Positions 35,220-47,413 of a stretch of 64,000 nt of DNA are shown piece by piece. Positions within the stretch are counted from its first letter, which is position 1. The number at the start of each line of letters is the position of its first letter. The stretch covers positions 18,181,165 through 18,245,164 of the forward strand of contig OU015538.1 in the NCBI GenBank assembly GCA_907165065.1. Direction: 5' to 3'. The position numbers and the translations under genes were made by a program. The notes below the pieces were generated by a model that saw only the letters and a list, made by a program, of their open reading frames with translations, was not told the origin of the DNA and did no database searches. This DNA comes from Caprimulgus europaeus (lineage: Eukaryota > Chordata > Aves > Caprimulgiformes > Caprimulgidae).

Positions 35220-35560
35220 GCTATTAAAGCGTTGACTTCTGCTGGGGGTATTAGCAGACTGGCAGTTGTGTGATAATTAAGGGATGTTTTGTGGATGTGT
35301 AAATAGTTTGGAGAGAGTGTAACAAGATTACATTGCTATTCCCTGGAGTCCTCCAAAACTGTAAATATTTAGCTGGCAGTAGATGCCAAAACAAAGATTA
35401 AGAGAATTTGCTGTCCTAAATCTGCTGATGAGTCCAGGCCTACCATTCATGTCATTGATCAAGCAGCACCGTCCCAGCCAGAAACAGCATGATTTTTCAG
35501 TGTTTATATCCCCAATGATCTGTTATGTAGGACTCTAATTAAAAATAATCCCAACCTATC
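35220..35560. promoter_or_regulatory. Possible conserved noncoding element
   Basis: The block is non-repetitive, with GATAATTAAGGG (from 35270), GTAAATATTTAGC (from 35362), CAAAGATTAAGAG (from 35392, TCF/LEF-like) and CTCTAATTAAAAATAATCCC (35532-35551). There are no open frames or mobile-element matches. The call rests on texture and motif density and is speculative. Confidence 0.22.
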
Positions 35561-38500
35561 CAAAATGCTTGTTTTCCTGTTACTAAACATTCACAAGTGC
35601 ATTAAGGTACCCACTCTTGCCAGCTGATTCTTACAATAAAAGAGACTACAGTGGATGATTTGCCTAAGGGCAAATTTTCTCAGAAAGGCACTACAGCATA
35701 AGTCTAACTAGCCAGTTAGCTTTTGCATTCTCTCTTTCTGTCTTATACACACAAACTGTTTTGTGTGATTAGATCAGTTCTCCTCATAAAAGCTTGGATA
35801 TGAATTTTGCTCCTGTCTTCCCACTTGAGAAATGTATGCAGCCATGTGTGGCACACAACCAAAATCCTTTCTGGTGGCACATAGCTAAGTGACTGGGCTG
35901 GATTTCAAGGGCTTCCAAAGGGACTGTGGAAAGTGCCAAAGAACCCTTATAGCTGAGGATTAGTGAGTGTTGTCTAATGTTTGATACCCCAAATAGCTAT
36001 CTGCAGTCCCTCTGCTGTAGGTTATGAAGTCCTGAAGCTATTGGATGTGATAAAATGCATGTCTGGTCACCATTCTGTACTTGATCTCTACCTTCTTCAT
36101 TTAATGTGAGAAATGCAAAAAATCTTCATAAGGCACATAGAGCTGTGCAGGCACCTCTGTCTAACACCCTATGATCCCTGTGTGTATAATCTTTTACTTA
36201 CATTGTCTCCATGATTGCTTGGTTTTCATCATGCATTAATCGCACTAAACTGCCCATGAGTTCATTGCTTGATAATAAAATTTCTGCTTGACTTCACGAT
36301 ATTGCCCCTGTTGAGTATGTGCAGACATGCTGTTTCACTTGAAAGTAACTACTTTTTTGTAAAAGTAAATATTTGTTGGAAGGAGATTAAATTATATAGG
36401 ATTTTCTACTACAGATTTAACATTGTTGAATAAGAGTACATTACAGTTGAGGCTATTTATAGACATATTATGCAGTAAATACTTGATGACCCTTCTGTTT
36501 CATCCCTAAAATATTAGCAAATCATCAAATTTAGTAGACTAAAAAACATAGAAAACCTGCTGGTTCTACAATGGTCAGAACAGAACAGGCCTCCTTTATG
36601 GCCATGAGTAATGAAGCTTAGATATAGTCAGGATTAATACATATAATGTTGCTTACGTTACAATAACCATGTGAAAACTAGCTTTATCTTAGTTTTATAT
36701 TGATAGAGGCTATATTCTGGTTCAGTTCCTTAGACTTTGGCTCTGCTTGAAGTCATGTCTTGTCAGTGGTGTTTGACTTAGTATATATATTGAGGTTTGG
36801 AGAGTGTTTCTTCACTGTGGAATCACTCCACATATTTGATCTGCAGCTTTGGAGGCTCGCTGTGAGAACAGTGTATTGTTGGTTAGACACCCTTCTTGAC
36901 GGAGGAGAAACTGAACTAGGCTTTCCATAGCTGTGACCATTGGGTAGTTTGTTCCCTCTTTGTGATCCTTGTTGCAAAACTGCAAGTTAGGAGGGGTTAG
37001 CAGGTGGGCAGGAAAATGTCAGCCCCCCCCCCCAGAAAAAAAGCTACCAATACCAACAGTAATTTCACAAGAGAGGGTAAAAATCTAGTGTAAGGAAATT
37101 AAGCAAAAATAAGAGACAGTTTTGACCTGTACTTGAATTCATTTAATGTGGCTTGTCTAGCATTCTTATTGCCCACACCATAATAGTAGACTAGTAGTGC
37201 TCAATCTACTTTAATTCTACACGAGTCTTGTACTGCTCTATCCGACATCACATAATTTCCCACTGCAGGGATGAATCCCGTTCATTTAATACTTTAAATA
37301 GTTTTAAAATGTTTGGATAAAAATTACATAAAATCAATTTCCTTCTGTTCTGAAGAGGGGTATCCAAAGGCAGATATTTATTTTGGTGCATTTCAAATCT
37401 GCAACTGAAAATATATGTGAAAAAGCTGGAACTTGGCATGGTCTGCTTGCATGTATATGTATAGCAAATGTAATATATGAATTCATGTCCTTGTATGCAT
37501 ATGCTTATCTTAGAAATGCAGTAATGTGGAAATCTGATAGCTTCTGTTCAAAGGGAAAACATTGTTTCTAACAGAAACTAATCTAGACTCCTGAGTAGTG
37601 TGAGGAATTAATGTAGGAAACTACTGCATGTCATGTAAAAAGTACAAAGGACTGGAAGGACCTGCTCTTTGAGTCCCATATAAATGGAAAAAGCTTCACT
37701 TAAAAATGAGAAAGAATCACTGAAAAAGAAGAAACCAGCAAGAGATGAAAGAGAGCTCTGGGTGCTCTCTCTTTTCAAAGAGTGGAGTAGAGTTTTCTAG
37801 GAATGAGGAAAGTCTGAATTTCTGAGAGGAGGGGGTGTTACTGGGAGTGTGTATCTTTGGGAAGGATGAAGTGTTACCACAGGGATGGTGACCCTGACTC
37901 AGATCTAGCAAGGGATGTGCTTAGGTTTCAGCAGGAATGCCATCATGGGGAAGTGGATGTGCTAGTGTATGTGTTCATGGACCTAGCTAGGCTAGGTGTC
38001 CACAAGGTTTTTATGCTGAGCTGAATATGGAAATAATCCGTAAACCAACTGTTTGTATCTGAATGTCTCATTGAGGAGTAGAATTCTAATCCAAGGTGCT
38101 ACGCAAGCTTACCTGAGCAGTTCACAATCTACTAATTTCTTCATGAGTATTAATAAATCTTTGTTCTTTGCAAGTGAAGGTGTAATCAGAGGTGGGAACT
38201 TCAGGCACATTCTGTTTTTTTTAGTTTTCTTTTGGAGCTCTTTACTAGGAGCTCTAAAATGCTCTCATCAAGCTATAGACATTTAAGGTTTGTGGCTCTA
38301 AGAAAATTGTTTGCTACACACAGGTTAAGTTCACTTTAAATAAAGTACAGTTTTATCCTAGAAACAACCTCTAATTTTTTGAATTTCAGAGGGTGCAGAG
38401 TGTTCTCAAAACACTGGAAAACTGCTCTGATGTTACACGTTAGATTTTTTAGAGGGAATGTATGGATTGTAAAGAGGAAACTGTTGTGATTTGTTTGGTT

Positions 38501-38907
38501 TTGGTTTTGGTTTTTTAGGGGGTTTTTTTGCACATCATACTGTTAAATTCTAGATGCCCATGAGAGAAAAAAAAATGGAATTAATTCAAACCAAAGATGC
38601 CAAATTCATTTTAATAAGAGTTCACTGAAAGCCTGAAGGTGACAAACTTCAGGAAGTGTTAGGGAATATGTGCACGCAAAAGGAAACTTGCGACTTCAAT
38701 AAAGAAATCTCAGCAACGTGCCCTCGGAGGAATCTATCACAGCTTCTCAAAAGATTTATACCATCACACTGCTTCAGCAGATGCATGCTATCTAATGTGC
38801 TGTACAGCAGTCACACAGAAGGAGTCAAGATGGAAGAATCTTTCTACCTGTGATCTCCCCATGACCAAAATGTGCAGTGTGCTGATTCACAAATAACTCT
38901 CAAAGCA
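35561..38907. other. Noncoding stretch
   Basis: No gene was recognised. An 11-base C run followed by A-rich sequence lies at 37023-37042. Open frames reach 77 codons (38053-38286) and are unrecognised. GTTTGGTTTTGGTTTTGG at about 38494-38511 is a short T/G-rich simple sequence. Confidence 0.62.
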
Positions 38908-38945
38908 ATTTTATTTTATTTTATTTTATTTTATTTTATTTTTTT
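38908..38945 (+). repeat. (TTTTA)n pentanucleotide microsatellite
   Basis: About seven tandem TTTTA units end in a T-run. It is likely variable between individuals. Confidence 0.95.
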
Positions 38946-41699
38946 GGTATGACCACTGTCTGGTTGTTGTACTTGCACTGCAGCTGGGTCAAGCTGTGCA
39001 TGAGAAAAATAAGAATTCTTTCCTGCAGTTCTGTTGGTGTTAGCTTGCATGGAAAGAGAGGTTTTTGGCATGTGTAGCTGTCAGCTCACCACATGGGAAA
39101 CATTCATGCACGGATGCACATTGTATGAAGGTTAATGTAAAAAATCCATGCCGAATAGCAAAGTTTGTCTGGTGGAAAACCTTAGGGCTCACTGTTTTTT
39201 GATAAGGCTGATGTGGACAGATGAATGCTAAAAGACTGCACTGAGGTGGGAGGGCTGTATGTCATCTATAGTCTTCTTGAATATGAAAGCCAGCCTGCCT
39301 TTCTGTACCGCCTGACATAGGCAATCATTTAAAGCAGCCATAAACATTTATAGAAAAATAGCTGGAAACAAGCAATTGAACACTCATTTCAAAAGAATTT
39401 GTGTTTATTACTGAAGATTGTCATAAAATATATTTTATATTTAAGAGGCTTGCTTGGTAAGCAAAAACATTAGGGCTGCTTCAAGGGATTGTGAGCACAG
39501 ATCTGTAATAATGGGGCTATACTCAGCCCCAAATGCTTTTATCTATTTCAGACCCAGATCTGACTAAATGAAAGTCTTCACTTGCCTACTTCTCTTTCCA
39601 TCTGAAAACCAGAATATAAAAAAAGGCAAAACTCAGTATAACCCTTCATATCTAACCAAGGCTTTCAACAGATCAAATGTATTTCCCAAAATAAAGATAA
39701 AACAGAATGTTAGTTTGTGAAGCTTTGAATCATTCTGTATTTCAACCACTTAAAATACTTCAAACACGCACATACAATCAGGACAAGAAAGCTCACTCAG
39801 AAATTATAAGCAAATTGCAGCTCTTCAATAAATCCTACAATTTATTATTTTTTTTCCCCAGCCACATTTAAATAATAAGAGCTCTTCCTTGTTTTGGACA
39901 TCATTGTTTTCATGTCTGTTTTGAAACTATTTGTCCTAAATTTGAAATTGGATAGGCTAATAATTAGAGGATTTCAAAGGCATGTCTTAATTTTCCTAGT
40001 AGTCCTTAGCTGCAAAATAGTCTTTGCATGTATCTTTTCTGCATAAAATTCTAACCAGAAGTTCACAAACAAGTTGGGCACGTGCCACCTAGTGATAAAC
40101 ATAGGAATTATAACTTCAAAATTTAACTCTTAGGTGTAGACACACGATATCCACTGAGTACTTCTGAAATAAAAGAAGTTGGTTATTAATATATATAGAG
40201 AGAGAATCTGAAATTTGTAATTTCTGTTATATTTGACTGTTTAACTTTCATTAAAGAAAAACTAATTTTTTATTTCTCAGTAGCTTTCCCTAATGCAAGA
40301 AACAAAGAAAATTCTTAAATTCTCAGTCACTGTCTGTACTTTTGAAAAATTTTGCCTATTGTACTTAGTGATAACTGCATTCTTTTGGAGGTAGTTCAAA
40401 TTTTATGACACACTGTGCCAGTTTTGAAAGCAATAAAATGAGAATTAATTTCTGAAAAAAAAAATAGGTTTTGACTGAGGAAAACTCTTGTTACACCCCA
40501 ATTATAAATCTTTGTTTCTTCTATTGGACAACTTTTGAAAGTAGTATTTAGTGGTGTTAGTATCAGGAAGCGTAGACTGGAATGTTTTGTGGTGGCAGAA
40601 ATGGACATCACACAGCTGAGAAGTAAGGTGAGATTGCTTTGAGGTGACTTTGTACTTCTGTGGCTTCTGGATCTCTTAGGTTTTTCTCTTAAGTCCAGCA
40701 AAATTAATGTTCTTGTAATTAAGTTTGTTCTCAGTAATTCCTAAGGCCATTGTAATAATATAAGAAACCTTTTCACAGTGAGTTTCTTTCCACTGCCCTA
40801 TGACTTGCAGCTCCTACAACAACTTCTCACAATGAAAATATTTGGTTTTGAGGAAACTTGCAGGTATCAGTTAAAACTGGACCAGTTTAAGGCTTTCCTT
40901 GGGTGTTAGGCTGCAAACCCATAGTAAGAGATCCTGTGCTTAGGCAAGATTTTTTACCTTAGCCAATACAGTACCTTTGATTTTATAATTTAAATGTTTT
41001 ATTATTATTATTTTAATAAGTTAAACATAAAAATACAAATATATACTTGGGTAGAACTATTGTTCAGTTTCTAATGCCTTGTGATATAAAAGCAATTTAC
41101 ATGGGGAAACTATACAGTCTTTTTCTTCTGTACACTGTGAAATATATAACTATACAACTGTGAATTAAGTGTAAGAGAGGTGCGAAAGAAGAGAGGATCA
41201 TTACTTACTGCAAGAGGATTTTATTAGGCAGAATGCAGTTATGCTGCTGGACAAAGTGCAATAGATCCCTATTAACTATTTAACAGCTATCTACAACAGC
41301 AGACACCTTATAAATTAATAGACATTCTCAAAACACAAAGTGGCTGTAGAGGAAGAGCTTAGAAGGGGGAGTAGATGAGCATCCAATTTAGTGGCTACTA
41401 TTTAGTATCAGCACAGTTCTGTTTTTTCTAAGTAGCAGAGAAAAGTGTTTTTTCTGGAAAATGCTAGAGATAATCCACTTCTAAGGTCCATTCAGTAGCT
41501 CATTTTACTAAATGATGAGTGTCTATTATAAAACTCAGACATAAATTATTCAAATGAAGAATCCATCACTATTCTGCAGGGAAAGATGCAGCTACAGTAT
41601 GAATGGATAGTGTAAGTGGCTGATGTAGATGGGATGACCTGATTGAGAACACATGTGCTGCACCTGGCAGTGCTAAAGAAGGGATGACAGCCAGTAATT
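38946..41699. other. Noncoding stretch, including a possible conserved block at 39290-39480
   Basis: No gene was recognised. The piece at about 39290-39480 is non-repetitive, with GGCAATCATTTAAAGCAGCC, CATAAACATTTATAG and CAAGCAATTGAAC words, and looks conserved-noncoding-like. The remainder is plain AT-rich sequence with a short (ATT)n at about 41000-41013. The 101-codon minus frame at 40396-40701 is unrecognised. Confidence 0.5.
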
Positions 41700-41830
41700 C
41701 CTGCCTGTTATTTAAGGTTAAAAGTAGGGACATTAAATTGTCAATAATTAATTACAGCTTTATTGAGAAGTTAATTATTATAGCATTTCTAGGAGCAGAA
41801 GGCAGCATGAATCTTCCATACTGAGGTTTA
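41700..41830. promoter_or_regulatory. Homeodomain-word cluster with inverted repeat
   Basis: AATAATTAA (41743-41751) is matched by its exact reverse complement TTAATTATT (41771-41779), 19 bases apart, and both contain TAATTA-type homeodomain cores. CAATAA (41742-41747) and TTATTG (41760-41765) form a further inverted pair inside. It is embedded in non-repetitive sequence. It could be a regulatory site or simply AT-rich coincidence. Confidence 0.25.
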
Positions 41831-44229
41831 GTAATTGAGATGCAGCTTAGTATTCCCATCCTAACACAGAGCAGAGTGGAAGATACTGCTTTATAAACAG
41901 AAATGCTGATACCTTCCTGCACCCTGTATTAAAATAAATACCCTACTTAGTTCCAGTGACTACTTCCTCGGGGAAAAGGAAAGGACTACTTTCATCAGGA
42001 AAAGTTGAAGCAGGGCAAAATACATTTCTGTCAGCACTAGTTGGAATGGTTCTCAGGGTAAGAAAAAGATTAAAGGAAGTGTGCATGTGAACAAATAGAG
42101 AAAGTACTGAAACCAGGGAACTTTGTATGAATGGAGTCTCTAAAACAAATGGAGTCTCTAAAACGTATCTAATCTCTTAGGAGTCAAGGAGTATCTGGGG
42201 AAAAAGTGGACCCAAGGCAATAGATATTCTGAGGAATTAGAAAATTATTCTTATACAATTAAAGGACTCAATAACTTCTGCAAGGGTGATACAGCCCTAA
42301 TAAGATCATGATTAAAAGCATTAAAGCAAATTAGTGGTAGTACATCTCCCGTATGTAAGAAAAAAATGGTACAAAGGTGCTACTTTGTTATGTGTTAACT
42401 TGTCTGGAAGAATTAATTCTTTAAATTGAATTTCTTTTCTTGATCCAATATGATGTACTGTGTCAGGTTTCATTGGTTACATCATCTTGCACCACACAGA
42501 ACACATGGATGGCATCATTCATTATGTAGCATGAGTTGTACAGATTTTAGTATGGGGGTTTTCTTTAACTTTGTTACCAAACTGGCAAATCTATGTCTTT
42601 ATCAGTTTATCAATCCATCAATTATACCATTACCTGAGTTTCAAATATCACATAAATTAAAATCTTCTGTAGACTGTTGAAAAGTATAAATATATAAATG
42701 AAAGGAAACTGTACCTGGAAATTTCTCCTCTGGGATGGTTTCAATGATTTTTAATACGATTTGCCAAGGTACTTGTCTTGACTATTTCTGAATTGAGAAG
42801 CTGCTCTTAATATTTTAATTTCATGGGAATAATAGTGAGTGGCTAATTTAAATTTTAGAGTGATTGCTACTTTAGGCTTCCACTTGAGCTCACTTATATC
42901 AATAGAAAGACTCCTAATGACTGTCATTCTTTCTATTTTACTCTTTTTCAGTTTAACTTTCAAGCTGTAATTTTCTCGCTATGACTCTTTCTAAAGTTGA
43001 ATTTATTTATTTTATTTGTACAAAGTTTTATTTTGGGAGAAAATATGCTCTTTTTAAGGACATCAACAATCACCCTGTCTTATACCAGAGACTGAATATC
43101 TTAAACCTGACAAAAAAAAAAGTGATTAGACATAATTTATCAGCTAGTGGAATTTATTCTGCAAAATAGTCCAGTACTGGGGTATTTGTTTCTATCTGAA
43201 TGGCAAAAGAAAGCCAAAATAGACATTTTTTCAATTCACTAGAACTACATTTCCAACAGAAAACTTCACAAGTGAAATTTTGAAAAGCTCTGTTTCTGAA
43301 GGAAAGCTAAAGTTTTCCAAGGTAAGTTTTCCTAAGGGAAAGTAAGTCCTCTAAATACAGTGAAGCACCTACACTTCCTAAGAGAATAAAACTGGTTTAG
43401 AGGTGTTAGAGTAATTTAGCAGGGAAATTTAGCTAATTTTGTTTGTAGTGAAGCATAAAATTAGAACAGAGTAAATACAAACGTAGTTCTTTTGTTTCTT
43501 ATACTTTTTTTTCCTTAATACTTACTCCAACCTCTGAATAAAAGCACTTAGCTTTAGTAAAACTGAGAAGTTGCATGATCACAGGCTTCCAAAGCAGGAA
43601 AAATCCCTCTGTGATCGGCCAAGGGAAGAACACCATACTTAAATCCTGAACTAAGAATACAGTGATTTTGCTGATCTGTCCCCAAAGAAGTACTGGGAAG
43701 AAAGCAGCAGCCAGACAATGCTCATGAGTGTACCCAGAGACCGGTGGAAGTGAGGCAGATGTGCCAGCAGCTCTGTGAAATACCGCTGAGGCTGTTGCAA
43801 GGACCAGGTCTTAGAAAATATTTGATAGCAGAAAGCAGGGTAGTTCAAAAAGTTTGGATGTGGAATTTTAGTGAATGTGTCATCCACGGGGGCAGGTCAT
43901 GCTGTCTAGACAAAAAGAAAATTCTGGCTGTCTGTTCCTCTGCTCCTTTTTATTTGAATACGGTGTTTTAAGCTGATCATGAAATGCCAGAAAGACAGAC
44001 ATTTTACTCTGGGCAGATAGATACAGGTCTAAAGCAGAGAATTAGATCAGCAGATCATCATCATTGAGATTAAAGTTGAAATTGTATTTATGAAAAAGAT
44101 CATTGGAGACAAGATTTAGAGCAAAAGAATCAGGGAGCTGAGCCCGGAGCCTGCAGAGCCCCAATGAGTACAGTCATTCTGAGGGCCCTGAGGGTTCAAT
44201 TAACCTTGACAACCTGAGTCTCTTAAAAG
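41831..44229. other. Noncoding stretch
   Basis: No gene was recognised. A small 18-bp tandem duplication lies at 42131-42164. Short frames at 42450-43971 on both strands are unrecognised. Confidence 0.62.
42131..42164. repeat. 18-bp tandem duplication, two copies
   Basis: ATGGAGTCTCTAAAAC (42131-42146) recurs at 42149-42164 after two A residues, giving an 18-base period. Both copies are identical over 16 bases, which suggests recent replication slippage. Confidence 0.9.
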
Positions 44230-44520
44230 GAGCAGAGCTTACGAATGAAATGCAATGAAAAATTACTACTTTTAAACTATTGGCAGTTTAAAACCTTGTC
44301 TCGACAGCAAAACCTACTCGGCAGACACCTCTGAAATGCTGTACGCTAAATGTGCTGTAAATTTATTCTTCTGGCAGGTTTATTTCTTCATTAAATATTT
44401 ATGTTAGATGGGTTTTAGCATATGCATGACGTTGCTGTAAATTGAGTTAGAAATTTATCAGGTTAAGTCATGTTTGAGTCTAAAGGTCTCATTCGTGAAT
44501 GTTCAGTCATGCAGCAAAGA
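44230..44520. promoter_or_regulatory. Possible conserved noncoding element with hairpin
   Basis: An 8-base inverted repeat, TTTTAAAC (44270-44277) and GTTTAAAA (44286-44293), has the 8-base loop TATTGGCA, which contains an inverted CCAAT. Further words include GGTTTATTTCTTCATTAA (from 44379) and GCATATGCATGACG (from 44419). There are no open frames and no repeat. Enhancer function is inference. Confidence 0.25.
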
Positions 44521-47394
44521 AGAGGAGACCTACAAATAACAGTCCTCAAAGCAAAATGCAATCAATTTTAAAAGGCAGCTCTGTTTTTCAGTCAGTTTGT
44601 ATAGGTATCTGTTTTGGGGATTACTTTTTGTCTTCTCCTTCTTCCCTGTTCCTATATGTTGGGTACCTGATTTGGTACATTTTTCTCATCATGTTCTGTG
44701 ATACTAAATAACTTTTTTTTTTTAAATTTATAGTTGTGCAATTAGTGTAAAAGAGGAGGATCTAAATTTTCAATAGTGTGTCTCTTCTGTTAAGTGGAAA
44801 GGAAGGAGCTATTAGCAAGTTGTTCTCAAATAAGTGTTTGTTTTCTTTTATGTTAAATGGAGGAGTTTGCAGCATCTTGACAAATTAACTCTTCAGCTTG
44901 CTATGATACATACAGAGTGTTACCAAACATTTACCACATAAATAGTTTCCTGTCAGTGGGTATCTCTATGAGTTTTCCTTTCTGTTGGATCTATTTTTCT
45001 GCTATATAGCTGCCATCACATCTATTGCTCTGCACTACTTATATTTCATTATTAGAGAAATTAAATGTATCCAGTACTGCAATAACAAACAGGATAAATA
45101 GTACAATAGCCAATTCTAAACTGAGTTATTGCTATAAAATCATGAAACTTTTAGAATATATGAAAATTTTCTCTGATGACCAATGGTTGTATGGATATTT
45201 GTCAGTAAGAAGTAACATGACCCCATAGTTAAGAGCACATAAATTTATGAATTTATTTGAGGGAGGGGAGGAGGAAGGAGACATTCACAAATCGATGCAT
45301 GCGATATTTGACCAGCTCTAGTTGACATTCTAGTGAAAAAACTTTGCAGCTAGCAAATTCTCTACAGGATTTTTTCAGAATGAAAGTATTTCATAACATC
45401 TAGAAATCCCGTCTGTGTTTCTTGATAATACTCTAGAACCATTTCACTGGTGATTTTAAGATCCATATGGATCTTATTATAGTCCTCTTGCTTGCTATGG
45501 GACACTTTGGGAACTGAGGTGAGTCGTAAAAGATCATTAGCTAAACTCAGTGTGATTAATTAAAGCTTCAAATTCCTAGCTTTAGTGTCCTAAATGTATC
45601 TTGTTAATTAAAAGGAAAAAAAGGTTACTTGAATTCTGATTATTTTTTTAAGAAATATGTGATCTTCATAAGTAGCACTTTTTTTTTTTCCCCTTCCTTG
45701 ATAGCTAGATATACAGTAGCTAGAATAGAATAATGGAGCATTCATGTTTATTATTTTGTTACATTTACTTTAGCAACAGAACTTCTACCTCCTATTTTCA
45801 TTAAATACATAGATTGTTAATGATTAAATATACTGACTTGCATTGACAGTGGAAAAACTGTGCCAGGGTTATGGTTTTACCAAGGTAATTTCTCCCTTCT
45901 TATGCTTTAGCAAATTAGCATAAATTTGTGTCAATAACACACACTTGATTTTCCTTTGGTTTACTACTTATAAGGAATGAGTAATAGGAAGGAATAAATT
46001 GATATCTGTCCTTCTCATGTGATTGCTGCTATCAAGAATTTAATAGTGTCCTGATAGGCAGTATTTTTGGGGTGAAGAGATTGGAGAGGAAATCCAGAGA
46101 CTTACATTCTATTCTGTACCAGTGATTTGTCATTCATTTAAGCTGTGACTGTTTGATTTACCTCTACTTATTGCTGTGTCGCCATCTCATTCTTTCTGTC
46201 TTGCCTATCAAGCACAACCTTTCAGCAGAAGTGTTTTTATTGCTACATATCTGTTCAAAGGAAGCAGAGTGACAAATGGAGCTTTGAGCTCTGTTACACT
46301 CTCTGTTATTATGCAGGTAAAAACATTAAAAGACTACAAAATGACTATATGAATGTTGGAGAATAGCATGTGCCACACACAATAGCTATTCTTCATCTCT
46401 TTCCAACATTAGCCAGCCTGTACCTCCTGTACTCTACCTAATAGTGACACATTGAATAAGTTTTTTCATGTTGAAGTTTTTCTCTGCATGGTTATCTTTG
46501 CCATCCCTGTAGGGTCAGTTCACTTTCAGAAAGTCCTCGGCACCTTTCACTGTCTTTCTGAACAGCATTGCTTCATTTGAAGACTATACTTAGAACTAGT
46601 TCATTGTACGAAACAGCCATGATAGTAATTCGTTCAGGGGAAATTGCTTTTCCAAAGGTGGAAAAGTTAATTAAGTGTGTAACAGGAGGAAGCTAAACCT
46701 CACTAATTAGTGAGAAAGGTAACGATTATGGGAGAGAACAGATGACACTTGGCTGAAGATGAACTCAAGAAATTGCTTTAGCCAAAAAGAAGTTAAAAGA
46801 CTAGAAGATGAGCTTTAAGAAAGCAAAGACTCTGTCACTGTGTCCTGATAAATTATACCTCATTTATAGTGTGTCTGCTAGGTGTTAATCAAAATACATC
46901 AGGATGATTCTTCACTCTTTGGCCCAAGGCCTGCTTCTGTTATATAGAATTTAACTTAAGTCCTTTGGGTTCTCCCCAGGAGGATGTACTGCATAAAAGG
47001 ATGACAGCTCTTACAAACAGCTGCAAGAATGTTTATAGGGAATCTGAACTTTTGTGGTGAGGAAACTACAGCACCAGTGCTCTGCTCTCCTAACCCTATG
47101 GAAAGCCAACAGCAGTGAGTCCTGGGAGGCCCACCAGCAATGAGTTACACAGCCTTATCATGTCAAAATCAGGGGCTATATTGTCCATAGATTGCTCATC
47201 TCCCAGGATGCCATATTTACCTCTGAACAATAAAGATATTTAACATTCAGGAAAAATAATTCCAACCTTCCTGCTTAAGTAGATCTGCATTCTAAACTCG
47301 CTCTTGCAGGTTTTAGCTTCAGATAACTACTGACTGGTATTGCTATAGTGAGGATAAAAATATTTTACTCCTTTGATTTTGCTTTTGGAGGAAA

Positions 47395-47413
47395 ATAAAA
47401 AAAAAAAAAAAAG
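47395..47413 (+). repeat. Poly(A) run
   Basis: An interrupted-then-continuous A run of about 19 bases. No retroposon body was recognised upstream. Confidence 0.85.
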
